Assembly: GCF_019192735.1 (NCBI RefSeq)
Contig: NZ_JAHTKP010000021.1
Coordinates: 1-64,000, forward strand
DNA length: 64,000 nt
From: Kitasatospora aureofaciens
Lineage (GTDB): Bacteria; Actinomycetota; Actinomycetes; Streptomycetales; Streptomycetaceae
Direction of reading: 5' to 3'
Shown: positions 42,694-51,407 of the stretch, piece by piece
Layout of the letters: each line of letters starts with the position of its first letter
Numbering within the stretch: the first letter of the stretch is position 1
Made by a program: the position numbers and the translations under genes
The notes under the pieces: model-generated
The model's input: the letters and a program-made list of their open reading frames with translations, nothing else
Database searches by the model: none
What the model was told of the DNA's origin: nothing

Positions 42694-43070
42694 GTGCGGA
42701 GGGTACCTTTCGCCGGGCACGCGAGTCAGCCGGGAATCGTCACCCGTACGTACTACGGACCGGACGCCCGCACGCTCTCGCCCCGCGCGCGCACCCGCCC
42801 GCCGACCTGCGCCGTCGAGGCCGCCCGGGTCCGGCGCCGGTCCGCACGGCTCGCCGAGGTCGGGCGCCGGGGCCGCTCCGGACTGTTACAGAGGTGATAC
42901 ACGGCGGGCGGCCCGGCCGGTTTTACGGCAGACGGCGTTCGAATATCGCCCACTTTAGGGTGACATTCGGCTTTTCCGCTGCCCGCCGGGCCTACTGTCG
43001 GCGAGCGGGGCGCCACGGTCCGTCCACGCTCACCCCGAATCCCCCCGCCCAGCGACGCCCGGGAGAGACC
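42694..43070. other. Intergenic region between divergent PQQ-like and GH26 genes
   Basis: No gene is supported. TACTGT (42993-42998) is a likely -10 box for the GH26 gene, 73 bases before its start. GTTACAGAGGTGATACAC near 42885-42902 is AT-richer. The minus strand should hold the promoter of the PQQ-like gene. Confidence 0.4.
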
Positions 43071-44297
43071 ATGCGAATCGGCCGCCTGACGCTGGCCGCC
43101 GCCGCCCTGCTGCTGATGGCCACCGCCAGCGTCCCGGCCGGGACGCCGCTCAGCCAGACCGACCGGCACTCCCTCTCCTCGGACGCCCTCTCGCCGCGCG
43201 GCGCCGCGCCCCGCCCGGTCGTCCAACGCCCCAGGCACGAGCCGCCGTTCGGCGCCTTCGTCGGGTCCTGGGACAACTACATCCCGCAGATCGGCCGGTA
43301 CGCGCAGTGGCTCGGCAACGCCAACCTCCAGGTCGGCCACACCTATCTGGCCGGCAACAGCTGGGCGGACGTCGAGGGTGAGCCGGTGGTGCTCGGCATG
43401 TGGTCGCAGTGGCGGCTGGCCGACCCGTCCCGGATGCTCACCCTCGGGGTGCCGATGCTGGTGCCCAACGAGGCGAATCTGCCGGACGGCCAGGTCGCCA
43501 AGCTGCTCGCCCAGGGCACGCGCGGCGACTTCGACCGGCACTTCCTCAAGCTCGCACACCGGCTGGTCGCGCTCGGCGGCGCGGACACCGTGCTCACCCT
43601 CGGCTGGGAGATGAACGGCGTCACCTACACCCACCGCTGCAAGCCCGACCCGACCGCATGGAAGGCGTACTGGCGGCGGATCGTCAAGGTGATGCGCTCG
43701 GTGCCCGGGCAGCGCTTCCGCTTCGACTTCACCCCGAACCGGGGCCTCGACGCCATCCCGTGGACCAAGTGCTACCCCGGCGACGACGTGGTCGACATCA
43801 TCGGCATGGACAGCTACGACCAGCCGGCCGGGGGCACCTTCGACGACTACGTGCGCGAGCCGTACGGGCTCCAGGACCAGGTGGAGTTCGCCGCCAGGCG
43901 CGGCAAGCAGGTCTCGTACCCGGAGTGGGGGCTGTTCCGGAACGGGGACAACCCGGAGTACGTGCAGCGGATGGTCGAGTGGATGCGCACCCACGACACC
44001 GCCTACCAGACCGTCACCGACTACTGCCCGCACGGGTTCTTCCAGTGCGACCGCAACCCGCGCTCCAGCGCCCGGTTCAAGCAGCTGATGTCCGGCTCGA
44101 AGGGGGTGCCGACGGTGGTCCCGACGACGCCCCCGGTCCCGTCCCCGCCGGCCGTTCCGGTCGCCCCGACGGCTCCGGCAGTGCCGACCCCGCCGAGCGT
44201 GCCGGTGAACCCCGCGCCCAGCCCGTCGGCGTCGGCCTCGGTCTCTCCGTCGGCTTCGGCTTCTGCGTCGCCGACGGCCACGCCCGCGCGGCGGTAG
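43071..44297 (+). CDS. Secreted glycoside hydrolase family 26 protein
   Basis: A 408-residue protein with a signal peptide (residues 1-23) and a GH26-type TIM barrel. The acid/base is Glu180 in LTLGWEMNG and the nucleophile is Glu285 in VSYPEWGL, the spacing expected for clan A. GH26 enzymes are mainly beta-mannanases; some cleave beta-1,3-1,4-glucans. The last 60 residues are Pro/Ala/Ser/Val-rich. The gene faces the polysaccharide operon with only eight bases between the stops, which suggests that it trims or releases that polymer. Confidence 0.85.
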   Translation: MRIGRLTLAAAALLLMATASVPAGTPLSQTDRHSLSSDALSPRGAAPRPVVQRPRHEPPFGAFVGSWDNYIPQIGRYAQWLGNANLQVGHTYLAGNSWADVEGEPVVLGMWSQWRLADPSRMLTLGVPMLVPNEANLPDGQVAKLLAQGTRGDFDRHFLKLAHRLVALGGADTVLTLGWEMNGVTYTHRCKPDPTAWKAYWRRIVKVMRSVPGQRFRFDFTPNRGLDAIPWTKCYPGDDVVDIIGMDSYDQPAGGTFDDYVREPYGLQDQVEFAARRGKQVSYPEWGLFRNGDNPEYVQRMVEWMRTHDTAYQTVTDYCPHGFFQCDRNPRSSARFKQLMSGSKGVPTVVPTTPPVPSPPAVPVAPTAPAVPTPPSVPVNPAPSPSASASVSPSASASASPTATPARR

Positions 44298-44305
44298 CGC
44301 CGGGT

Positions 44306-45478
44306 TCAGCTGCGGCGGCGGGCCAGCAGCGCCTCCTTGAGCCGCGGGAAGCGGCTCCGCAGGAGGTGCACCGCCGTCTGTCGGCCGCGCACCCCGGCGG
44401 CCCGGGCGGTGGCCGCCGGGGCCGGCCCGGCGGGACCGAACAGCAGCCGCTGGTTGGGCAGTTGGTACGGACGCCAGCGCTGCTTGTACGGCTCCTGGCC
44501 GCGCAGCAGGCTGAGCACCGGGATCCCGGCACCGACCGTCTCGTCCAGCGCCGCGCCGAACAGCAGCCCGGCGATGTCCAGCCGCTCCCGCAGCGTCGGG
44601 TGCGCGCCGTACAGGTACAGACCGCCGAAGGACGGGCAGAGCAGCAGCAGGTTCGCCGCCACCAGCTCGCCGTCCAGCCGGAACTGGTGGACGGCGGCCC
44701 GGCCGGAGGCGACCAGCCCGGTGGTGGACTCGGCCAGGTGCCGGGCGAAGCGCTCGGAGCGGTGCTCCGGCGTCACGCCGCGCTCCTGCCACTGCTGGAA
44801 GTGCAGCCGCAGCAGGCTCTCCAGCGCCGCCGGCACCTCCGCCACCGGCGTCGAGCGGACCTCGACCCCAGCCTCGGCGATCTTGCGCAGCTTCACCCGG
44901 CTGCGCTGCGCGGTCTTGCCGGGCACCCGCTTGAGCAGCTGCTCCATCGGGACGGCCGGCAGGTACTGGCAGAGCGAGTCGGCGAACCGGCGGCGTCGGC
45001 CGTGCCAGTGCTCGAACACCCGCTGCACGGCCGCCTCGGGGCGGACCTCGCGCAGGTCCAGGGTGTGCCACGGGCGGGTGAGCGGAAGGGCGGCGGCGAA
45101 CTCGGCGGCGGCCCGGTCGGCACAGTCGTCGTCGAGCAGGACGTCGGTGAAGTCGACCAGCCCGTCGCCGAGGCCGGTCAGGCCGCCGAGCGGACCGCCG
45201 CGCCGCCGGAAGGCGCCCGCGCCGACCAGCAGGCCGTCCCGGCGGACCAGCACCACCCGCAGGCCGCCCGGGGTGCCGTAGTGGCGCCACCAGGAGCGCT
45301 GCCAGTCCGCGGCCTGGAAGAAGGTGGCGGTCCGGCAGCGGGCGACCAGGGCGTCCCACTCCTCGGCAAGGGTGTCGAGGGCGTCGTCCTCGCGGCGCAG
45401 CTCGGTGGTCCAACGCGCGCCGGACGACGGGTCGGTGGCCTGGGCCGGCAGGCCGGCCGGCCGCGCCTCGGTACTCAT
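44306..45478 (-). CDS. FemAB/BioF2-like GNAT acyltransferase of the polysaccharide operon
   Basis: A 390-residue protein with two GNAT-like halves. The second has the BioF2-type pattern (RVKLRKIAEAGVEV, VHQFRLDGELVAANLLLL, LYLYGAHPTLRERLDIAGLL, LLRGQEPYKQRW). Such proteins occur at the ends of exopolysaccharide clusters and are thought to acylate or aminoacylate sugars. It starts with ATG overlapping the Wzz-like stop (ATGA). Confidence 0.8.
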   Translation of the reverse strand: MSTEARPAGLPAQATDPSSGARWTTELRREDDALDTLAEEWDALVARCRTATFFQAADWQRSWWRHYGTPGGLRVVLVRRDGLLVGAGAFRRRGGPLGGLTGLGDGLVDFTDVLLDDDCADRAAAEFAAALPLTRPWHTLDLREVRPEAAVQRVFEHWHGRRRRFADSLCQYLPAVPMEQLLKRVPGKTAQRSRVKLRKIAEAGVEVRSTPVAEVPAALESLLRLHFQQWQERGVTPEHRSERFARHLAESTTGLVASGRAAVHQFRLDGELVAANLLLLCPSFGGLYLYGAHPTLRERLDIAGLLFGAALDETVGAGIPVLSLLRGQEPYKQRWRPYQLPNQRLLFGPAGPAPAATARAAGVRGRQTAVHLLRSRFPRLKEALLARRRS

Positions 45479-46257
45479 CGCCCGCTCCCGGCGGCGGCCT
45501 TCGCCTTGGCGGGGGGCTCCTCCTCGGCCTTGGCGGCCTTGGTGGCCTTCGCGCCCGGCTTGGGCTTCGCGTCCGGGCCGGCCTCGGCGGCGGGCCCGGC
45601 CTCGGCGGCGGGCTGCTCCTCGGTCCGCGGGCGCGGGGTCCTCGGGGCGGCGGGGGCCTCCGGGGTGGCCGGCGTCTCGGCGGCCTCGGGCGCATCGGCC
45701 TCACTGCGGCGGCGGGTCATCATCACCAGCGCCCCCAGCAGCAGCCCGGCCGCGCCACCGACCGCGACGTCCAGCTGGGCGGACGGCGTGGTCGGCTTGT
45801 CCGGCTCGGCGGCCGGGGCCAGCGTGACCAGCCGGACGTTGGTGTCCTTGCTGCTGGTGTTGGCGAAGGCGACCAGCGAACGGGCCACCGCGTCGGCGGT
45901 CTGGGAGGCCTCCTGGGGGCGCGTGCCGGTGCCGGTGATCTCGATCATCGGCGCGTCCGGCGAGGTCGTCCCGCTCACCAGGGTCTCCAGCTCGGCGCGG
46001 GTGTGGCCGGTCTCGGCGGCGGCCACCGCGAGCACCTGCGGCTGCCCGGCCAGCCGCCCGTACGCCTGGGCGAAGTTGGTCGCGGTGGCGGCCTCCCCCG
46101 GGCTCTGCGGCACCACGAGGACGTAGGCGCTGGCGGAGTACGAAGGGGACGAGACGACGGCGTACCCGGCGCCGGCCGCGGCGCCCAGCGGCACCGCGAG
46201 CGCCACCGGCCACCATCGGCGGACCAGGCGGCGGGCGCTTCGGCGCGGTGTGGTCAT
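45475..46257 (-). CDS. Wzz-like chain-length determinant protein
   Basis: A 260-residue membrane protein with helices near residues 16-35 and 168-185 and an outer domain between (SYSASAYVLVVPQSPGEAATATNFAQAYG). This is the Wzz topology without a fused tyrosine kinase. The cytoplasmic tail is Ala/Pro/Lys/Glu-rich and may bind partners. It sets polymer length or coordinates export. Confidence 0.8.
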   Translation of the reverse strand: MTTPRRSARRLVRRWWPVALAVPLGAAAGAGYAVVSSPSYSASAYVLVVPQSPGEAATATNFAQAYGRLAGQPQVLAVAAAETGHTRAELETLVSGTTSPDAPMIEITGTGTRPQEASQTADAVARSLVAFANTSSKDTNVRLVTLAPAAEPDKPTTPSAQLDVAVGGAAGLLLGALVMMTRRRSEADAPEAAETPATPEAPAAPRTPRPRTEEQPAAEAGPAAEAGPDAKPKPGAKATKAAKAEEEPPAKAKAAAGSGR

Positions 46258-46344
46258 GGGTGTGACTCCTTGGACATGGGGGCCGCCCGGCCGGCGGCCC
46301 GGCGGTTCGGGGGTTCGGGGAAAGGTCCGGGGCGAGGCGGGCGG

Positions 46345-47460
46345 TCAGGCGCGGGCCAGGCGGTCGTAGAGGGCGCCCAGGTCGGCGGCGACCCGGACGA
46401 TGTCGTAGTGGCCGACGGCCGGCGGGTGCGGCAGCGGGTCGGCGCTGTGGTCGTTCAGGTGCCGCAGCTCGCGCAGCGCGGTGGCGTACGCGGCGGGCTC
46501 GGACGGGATGCGGCGGGCCTGCGGGGCGGCGCTGGGCGGCAGTTCGTCGAGCGCCGGGCAGGCGCTGTGCCGCACCGGCAGGCCGGCCGCGAGGCCCTCC
46601 AGGACGCCGAGGCCGAAGGTCTCCTCGGTGGAGGGGGAGGCGAGCACGTCCAGCGCGGTGAGCAGGTCGGGCACGTCGTCGCGCTCGCCGGTGAGCACCA
46701 GCCGTTCCCGGACGCCGAGTTCGGCGGCCGTCAGCTCCAGGGCGGCGCGTTGCGGGCCCTCGCCGATCAGCACCAGCCTGGTGGCCTGGTCGAGTTCGGC
46801 GAGCGCCTCCAGCAGGACGTGGAAGCGCTTGCCCGGGACCAGCCGGCCGATCCCGCCGACCACCCAACTCCCTTGCGGCAGACCGAGTTCGGCGCGCAGC
46901 CGGTGCCGGGCGGCGGCCCGTTCGGCGTCCGGGCGGCGGAACCGGGCGGCGTCGATGCCGTTCGGGATCAGCTCGACCCGGGCCGGCGGGATGCCCCACG
47001 CGTGCAGCGTCTGGGCGACCTGCCGGGAGACCGCGATGGTGGTGGTGCCGAGCCGTTCGGCCACCAGGTACAGGCCCTTGACGCCGCGGGTGACCGGACG
47101 GCCCTCGATCACCCCGGCGTGCAGCGAGTGCTCGGTGGCGACCACCGCGCGAACCCCGGCCAGGCGCGCCGCGAGCCGGCCGTACAGCTGCGCCCGGTAG
47201 AGGTGGGTGTGCACCAGGTCGTAGCGGCCGGTGCGGACCAGCCGGACCAGCCGGGGCAGCGCGCCGAGGTCGCGGTTGCCGCGCATGCCCAGGTGGTGGA
47301 CGGTGACGCCGTCGGCGCGCAGGGCGGCGGCGACCGTGCCGGGGTTGGTCAGCGCGAGCACCTCGCACTGCTGGTGCGGCGGCAGGTGCCGCAGCAGCAG
47401 GTGGAGCTGGCGCTCGGCGCCGCCGGAGGCCAGGCCGGTGACAATGTGCAGGATCCTCAC
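46345..47460 (-). CDS. Glycosyltransferase family 4-type protein
   Basis: A 371-residue GT-B glycosyltransferase. N-terminal GASGGAERQL-like loop (LASGGAERQLHLLL), acceptor-side HTHLYRAQ, and donor motifs IGRLVPGKRFHVLLEAL and SPSTEETFGLGVLEGLA (the E-x7-E region). It adds one sugar during repeat-unit synthesis. GTG start overlaps the deacetylase stop (GTGA). Confidence 0.88.
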   Translation of the reverse strand: MRILHIVTGLASGGAERQLHLLLRHLPPHQQCEVLALTNPGTVAAALRADGVTVHHLGMRGNRDLGALPRLVRLVRTGRYDLVHTHLYRAQLYGRLAARLAGVRAVVATEHSLHAGVIEGRPVTRGVKGLYLVAERLGTTTIAVSRQVAQTLHAWGIPPARVELIPNGIDAARFRRPDAERAAARHRLRAELGLPQGSWVVGGIGRLVPGKRFHVLLEALAELDQATRLVLIGEGPQRAALELTAAELGVRERLVLTGERDDVPDLLTALDVLASPSTEETFGLGVLEGLAAGLPVRHSACPALDELPPSAAPQARRIPSEPAAYATALRELRHLNDHSADPLPHPPAVGHYDIVRVAADLGALYDRLARA

Positions 47461-48374
47461 CGCCCGGACTCCTTGGTCGCCCGCTCGCCTCCGGGTCGCT
47501 GGGACCCGCTGCCCTGTGGCTCGGGGCGGGGCCGGGCGATGCGGCTGCGGCGCAGTTCGGTGACGGTGTCGCGGAACCGGTGCCGGCCGTGCTTGGCGCG
47601 CAGCCGCCAGGCGCCGTCGCGGTCCCCGACGTAGCAGCGGGGCAGCGCGAAGCGGCCGGTGAGCGGGGAGTGGGCGATCGCGACGGCGTAGTCGTAGCCG
47701 GCGTCCCGGACGGCCAGGGTGGCGGGCAGGTCGACGTGGCCGTACGGGTAGCAGAAGCCGGTGACCGGACCGCCGACGACCTCCTCCAGGATCCGGCGGC
47801 TCTCCCGGGTCTGGGCTGCGAGCACGTCGGCGGACAGGCCGGGCAGCGACTGGTGGCCGAGGCCGTGCGAGCCGATCTCCCAGCCGGCGGCGGCGAGTTC
47901 GGTCACCTCCTGGACGGTGAGCAGCTTCTTGCGCGGGCCCTCGGCGTCCCAGTCGTTGGCCCGGCCGAGCAGGTCGGCGACGACGTAGGCGGTGGCGGTG
48001 AAGCCGTACGCCTGCAGAATCGGTACGGCGTGCCGGGCGAAGTCCGCGTAGCCGTCGTCGAAAGTGAGGCCGACGAGCTTGTCGTCCTGCCCGGCGGCGC
48101 GGGCCCGCATCAGCTCGCGGACCGAGACGCCGCGCCGGCCGCGCCGGTGCAGCCAGGCGATCTGTTCGGCGAACCGGTCGGGGCTGACGGTGAGCCGGTA
48201 CGGGTCCTCCTTCTCGACCGCCACCGAGTGGTACATCAGGATCCACTGCGAGGAGGAGCCGGGGCCGGGCAGTTCCCCGAGCGGGCTGCGGCTCCTGGGC
48301 AGTCGCGCCCAGTGCGGCGGGGCGTCGACGGCGCCCGCCTCGGCCGAACGGACGGTTCCCCGTTCAGTGTCCAT
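47457..48374 (-). CDS. NodB-type polysaccharide deacetylase
   Basis: A 305-residue CE4 enzyme. The catalytic DD is in LTFDDGYAD and the zinc His pair in SHGLGHQSL; CYPYGHVD is the third motif. It removes acetyl groups from N-acetyl sugars, probably on the polymer being made. No signal peptide is seen, so it may act on lipid-linked precursors inside the cell. ATG 48374 has AAGGGA upstream; ATG 48392 is possible and overlaps the flippase end. Confidence 0.87.
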   Translation of the reverse strand: MDTERGTVRSAEAGAVDAPPHWARLPRSRSPLGELPGPGSSSQWILMYHSVAVEKEDPYRLTVSPDRFAEQIAWLHRRGRRGVSVRELMRARAAGQDDKLVGLTFDDGYADFARHAVPILQAYGFTATAYVVADLLGRANDWDAEGPRKKLLTVQEVTELAAAGWEIGSHGLGHQSLPGLSADVLAAQTRESRRILEEVVGGPVTGFCYPYGHVDLPATLAVRDAGYDYAVAIAHSPLTGRFALPRCYVGDRDGAWRLRAKHGRHRFRDTVTELRRSRIARPRPEPQGSGSQRPGGERATKESGR

Positions 48375-50097
48375 GGGGAAGCTTCCCTTCATCGGCGACG
48401 GTTGGCGGGTTCAGGATCCGAACGGCGGCGAGGACCGGGCCGCGCACCTCGCGGGCACCGAGTCCGGTGCCGAGGAGGGCGAAGGCCAGCGCCACGGTCA
48501 GGCCCCCGAGCAGGGTCGAGGGCAGGGGGTCGGCGGAGATGCCGGCCGCGGCGGTGCCTAGCGCGGCGGCCCCGGCGGCGGCGGTCAGCAGCCGGCCGTG
48601 GCCGCCGAGCACGCGGCGTAGTCGTAGCGGGATGCCGCGCAGGACCAGGCCGTGCAGCAGCAGCGCCGCGGTGGCGGTGATGCCGGCCGCGTTCCCGGCG
48701 GCGAGGCCGAGCGCGCCGAAGCGGGGGGTGGCGAGCAGGCCGACCGTCACCGTGACGGCGAGGCCGAGCACCATGGCGGCGACCGGGTACCAGTCGAGCA
48801 GGCGCCGCCCGCCGTCGTCGGTGCCCGAATCGTCGGCCCGGCGGACCACCGGGCGCAGTGAGAAGTACGGACGGATCATCACGCCGATCAGCGCCTGGGC
48901 GGGCAGGCCGAAGCTGTAGACCCGGATGACGGCGGCGGTGGCGGCGGTGTCCTGCGGGCCGAAGGCGCCGCGCTGGAACAGCAGCGAGACCACCGAGGGG
49001 GCGCAGGCCATCAGGAAGGCGGTGCCGAGCAGGACGACGGCGGCGGCTTGGCCGAGGTCCTTCTCCACCCGGTCGCGGGCGCCGGTGAGGTCCCCGGCGG
49101 CGAGCGCCCTGGCAACCAGCGGAAAGGTGACGGTGCAGATCAGGATGCCCGCTGTCATGGCCAGTTGGGAGACCTTGGCAGCGTAGTTGAGGTGCGAGAT
49201 GGTGCCGGGCGGCAGCGCGGAGCCGAGGTAGCGCTCCACGAAGACCTGGGACTGGCGGGTCAGCGTGAACGCCGCGACCGGCAGCAGGGCGAGCGGCATC
49301 AGCACCAGGGCCTGGCCGGCGCCCCGGGTGCGGCGGGCGCGGGCCGGGCGGCCGGCCCGGAGCCGCCGTACGAACGGGCCGATCAGCAGTCCGGACATCA
49401 GCAGGCTGCCGACCGCGACGCCGAGGGCGGCCGAGCTGACGCCGAGGAAGGCGTGGCAGCCGAGCAGCACGGCCAGGATGCCGACGTTGTAGGCGACGTA
49501 GATGCCGGCCGGTGCGGTGAAGCTGTGGTGGGCGCGCAGCGCGGCGGCGAGGTAGCCGGCCACCCCGAACGGCAGCACGGTGATCGCGGTGATCCGGGTG
49601 CAGTCGACGGCGAGTTCGGGGTTGGCGAGGCCGGGGGCCAGCAGCTCGACCAGCTGCGGGGCGCCGAGCGCGGCGCCGAGGGCGAGGGCGCCGAGGGCGA
49701 GCAGCAGCCACGGCAGGGTGGCCCGGACCAGCTGGCGGACCGGGTCCGGGCCGTCCGGGCGCTCCTCGCGCAGCACCAGGGCGAGGGTGAAGGCGGGCAC
49801 CATGAGGAAGGACATGGCGTCCTCGATCAGCAGCGGCGCGGCCGTCTCGGGGACGGTCCAGGCGACCAGGAAGGCGTCGGTGCCCTGGTTGGCGCCGAAG
49901 TACCGGGCCAGTAGCAGGTCGCGCAGGAGGCCGAGGGCGGAGCCGGCGGCGCTGAGGACGGCGGTGATGCCGAAGGCCTTCGCCAGGAAGCCGCGCCGGG
50001 GGGCGGGATCGGGGCCGGGATCGCTCTCGGTCTCGGCGGCGGGGGCGCTGCGGGGCGCGGGCAGGGTGGGGGTGAGCGCGGGCTGGTCAGTGGTCAT
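48364..50097 (-). CDS. MurJ-like flippase for lipid-linked sugar
   Basis: A 577-residue protein with about 14 membrane helices and the MviN/MurJ signatures (LGLLRDLLLARYFGANQGTDAFLVAWTVP near the N-terminus, LFQRGAFGPQDT in mid-protein). A second MurJ-like copy outside the essential murein locus, inside a polysaccharide operon, suggests that it flips the polyprenyl-linked repeat unit instead of Wzx. Its start lies directly against the upstream stop. Confidence 0.87.
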   Translation of the reverse strand: MTTDQPALTPTLPAPRSAPAAETESDPGPDPAPRRGFLAKAFGITAVLSAAGSALGLLRDLLLARYFGANQGTDAFLVAWTVPETAAPLLIEDAMSFLMVPAFTLALVLREERPDGPDPVRQLVRATLPWLLLALGALALGAALGAPQLVELLAPGLANPELAVDCTRITAITVLPFGVAGYLAAALRAHHSFTAPAGIYVAYNVGILAVLLGCHAFLGVSSAALGVAVGSLLMSGLLIGPFVRRLRAGRPARARRTRGAGQALVLMPLALLPVAAFTLTRQSQVFVERYLGSALPPGTISHLNYAAKVSQLAMTAGILICTVTFPLVARALAAGDLTGARDRVEKDLGQAAAVVLLGTAFLMACAPSVVSLLFQRGAFGPQDTAATAAVIRVYSFGLPAQALIGVMIRPYFSLRPVVRRADDSGTDDGGRRLLDWYPVAAMVLGLAVTVTVGLLATPRFGALGLAAGNAAGITATAALLLHGLVLRGIPLRLRRVLGGHGRLLTAAAGAAALGTAAAGISADPLPSTLLGGLTVALAFALLGTGLGAREVRGPVLAAVRILNPPTVADEGKLPHGH

Positions 50098-51402
50098 TCA
50101 GGCCTCCGAGGTCGCGGCGCGGGCGGCGAGGCCGAGGACGACGGAGGTCAGCACGGTGGTGGTGCCGCCGATGTCCGCGTACAGGAAGTCGACGAGCACC
50201 CAGGTGAGCAGGGCCAGCGCGGCAAGGCCCGGGCCGCGGGAACGGCGCAGGCAGCCGACCAGCAGGCCGAGGAAGAGCGCGGCGTAGGCGACGATGCCGA
50301 TCAGGCCCTGCTCGCTGAGCACCAGGAAGTACATGTTGTGCGGGGAGAGCAGCGGCTCGCGCTGGAATCCGATGGTGGAGTCGGCGGCGTCGCTGCCGCT
50401 GGAGAGCCGCAGCGGGGCGTGGCTGTCGCGCAGTCGTTGGAAGGCCTTGGGGCCGGCGCCGTGGACGGGGTGGTCCTGCCAGATCCGCCCGGCGGTGGCC
50501 CACAGGTCGTAGCGGTCGGAGACGGACTGGTCGGGGGCGGCGGAGACGGAGCCGATCGAGCTGAGCCGCTCGGTGACGCCGGAGGCGCCGAGGCCGAGGC
50601 CGCCGATCAGGACGACCGCTGCGGCCAGGCCGAGCACCGCGCTGCGGACGAGGAGCCGGGCGTCGGCGCGCAGCAGCAGGACGGTGACGGCGACGCCGGT
50701 GGCGATCCAGCTGCCTCGGCTGAACGAGACGGCGAGCGGGAAGGCGAGGAACGCGGCGGCGCCGAACATGGCCCGCCGCAGCCGGGCGTTGCCGCCGGGC
50801 CCGCGCTCGCCGAGAGCGAGGGCCAGGGCGGCGAGCAGGCCGTAGCTGACGACCGTGGACATCGCCATGATGTCGAGCGCGCCGAAGGTGCCGACGGCCC
50901 GGATCGGCTGGCCGGTGTAGGAGGCTCCGGTCCGGGTGAGGTACTGGTGGGCGCCGACCACGCCCTGGATCAGGGCGGCGGCCACGAAGGAGCCGAGGAC
51001 GAGCCGCTGGTCGGTGCGGTCGCGCAGCGAGCAGAGCACCGCGGCCGGCACCAGGACGAACACCTGGGTGAGCCGGACGAAGCCGGTGACGCTGCCGGCC
51101 GGGTCGATCGAGCCGACGGTGGCGACGGCGGCGGCGGCCACGATCCCGGCGAACTGGACGCACGTGGCCGTGCCGACGGCGGGCAGGCGCCCGCGCAGCA
51201 GGTTCAGCGCGGTGAGCGCGACCAGGGCCAGCGAGGCGAGGTCGGCGGCGGTGATGTGGACGGCCGCGGTGACGTCCTTCTCGCCGGTGGGCACGCAGAC
51301 CAGCAGCACGGTCGCCGCGGCGAGCAGGCTGGGCCGGTCGGCGAGTGCGGGAAGGGTCTTCCGTAAGGCCGGCCGGGGGACGGCGGGGAGGGTGAGGGCC
51401 AC
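50098..51402 (-). CDS. O-antigen ligase/polymerase-like membrane protein
   Basis: A 434-residue protein with about 11 membrane helices and a large outer loop with the O-antigen ligase pattern (DRYDLWATAGRIWQDHPVHGAGPKAF, then SPHNMYFLVLSEQGLIGIVAYAALF). It polymerises or ligates lipid-linked repeat units outside the cell. GTG 51402 has GGGAG nine bases upstream and follows the previous stop by five bases. Confidence 0.85.
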   Translation of the reverse strand: MALTLPAVPRPALRKTLPALADRPSLLAAATVLLVCVPTGEKDVTAAVHITAADLASLALVALTALNLLRGRLPAVGTATCVQFAGIVAAAAVATVGSIDPAGSVTGFVRLTQVFVLVPAAVLCSLRDRTDQRLVLGSFVAAALIQGVVGAHQYLTRTGASYTGQPIRAVGTFGALDIMAMSTVVSYGLLAALALALGERGPGGNARLRRAMFGAAAFLAFPLAVSFSRGSWIATGVAVTVLLLRADARLLVRSAVLGLAAAVVLIGGLGLGASGVTERLSSIGSVSAAPDQSVSDRYDLWATAGRIWQDHPVHGAGPKAFQRLRDSHAPLRLSSGSDAADSTIGFQREPLLSPHNMYFLVLSEQGLIGIVAYAALFLGLLVGCLRRSRGPGLAALALLTWVLVDFLYADIGGTTTVLTSVVLGLAARAATSEA

Positions 51403-51407
51403 GCTGG

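Noticed and set aside
42753..45704. A 983-codon minus-strand frame across GH26 and the acyltransferase genes
   Set aside because: It is Arg/Pro-rich and runs antisense to GH26, which has a signal peptide and both catalytic Glu, and out of frame with the acyltransferase.
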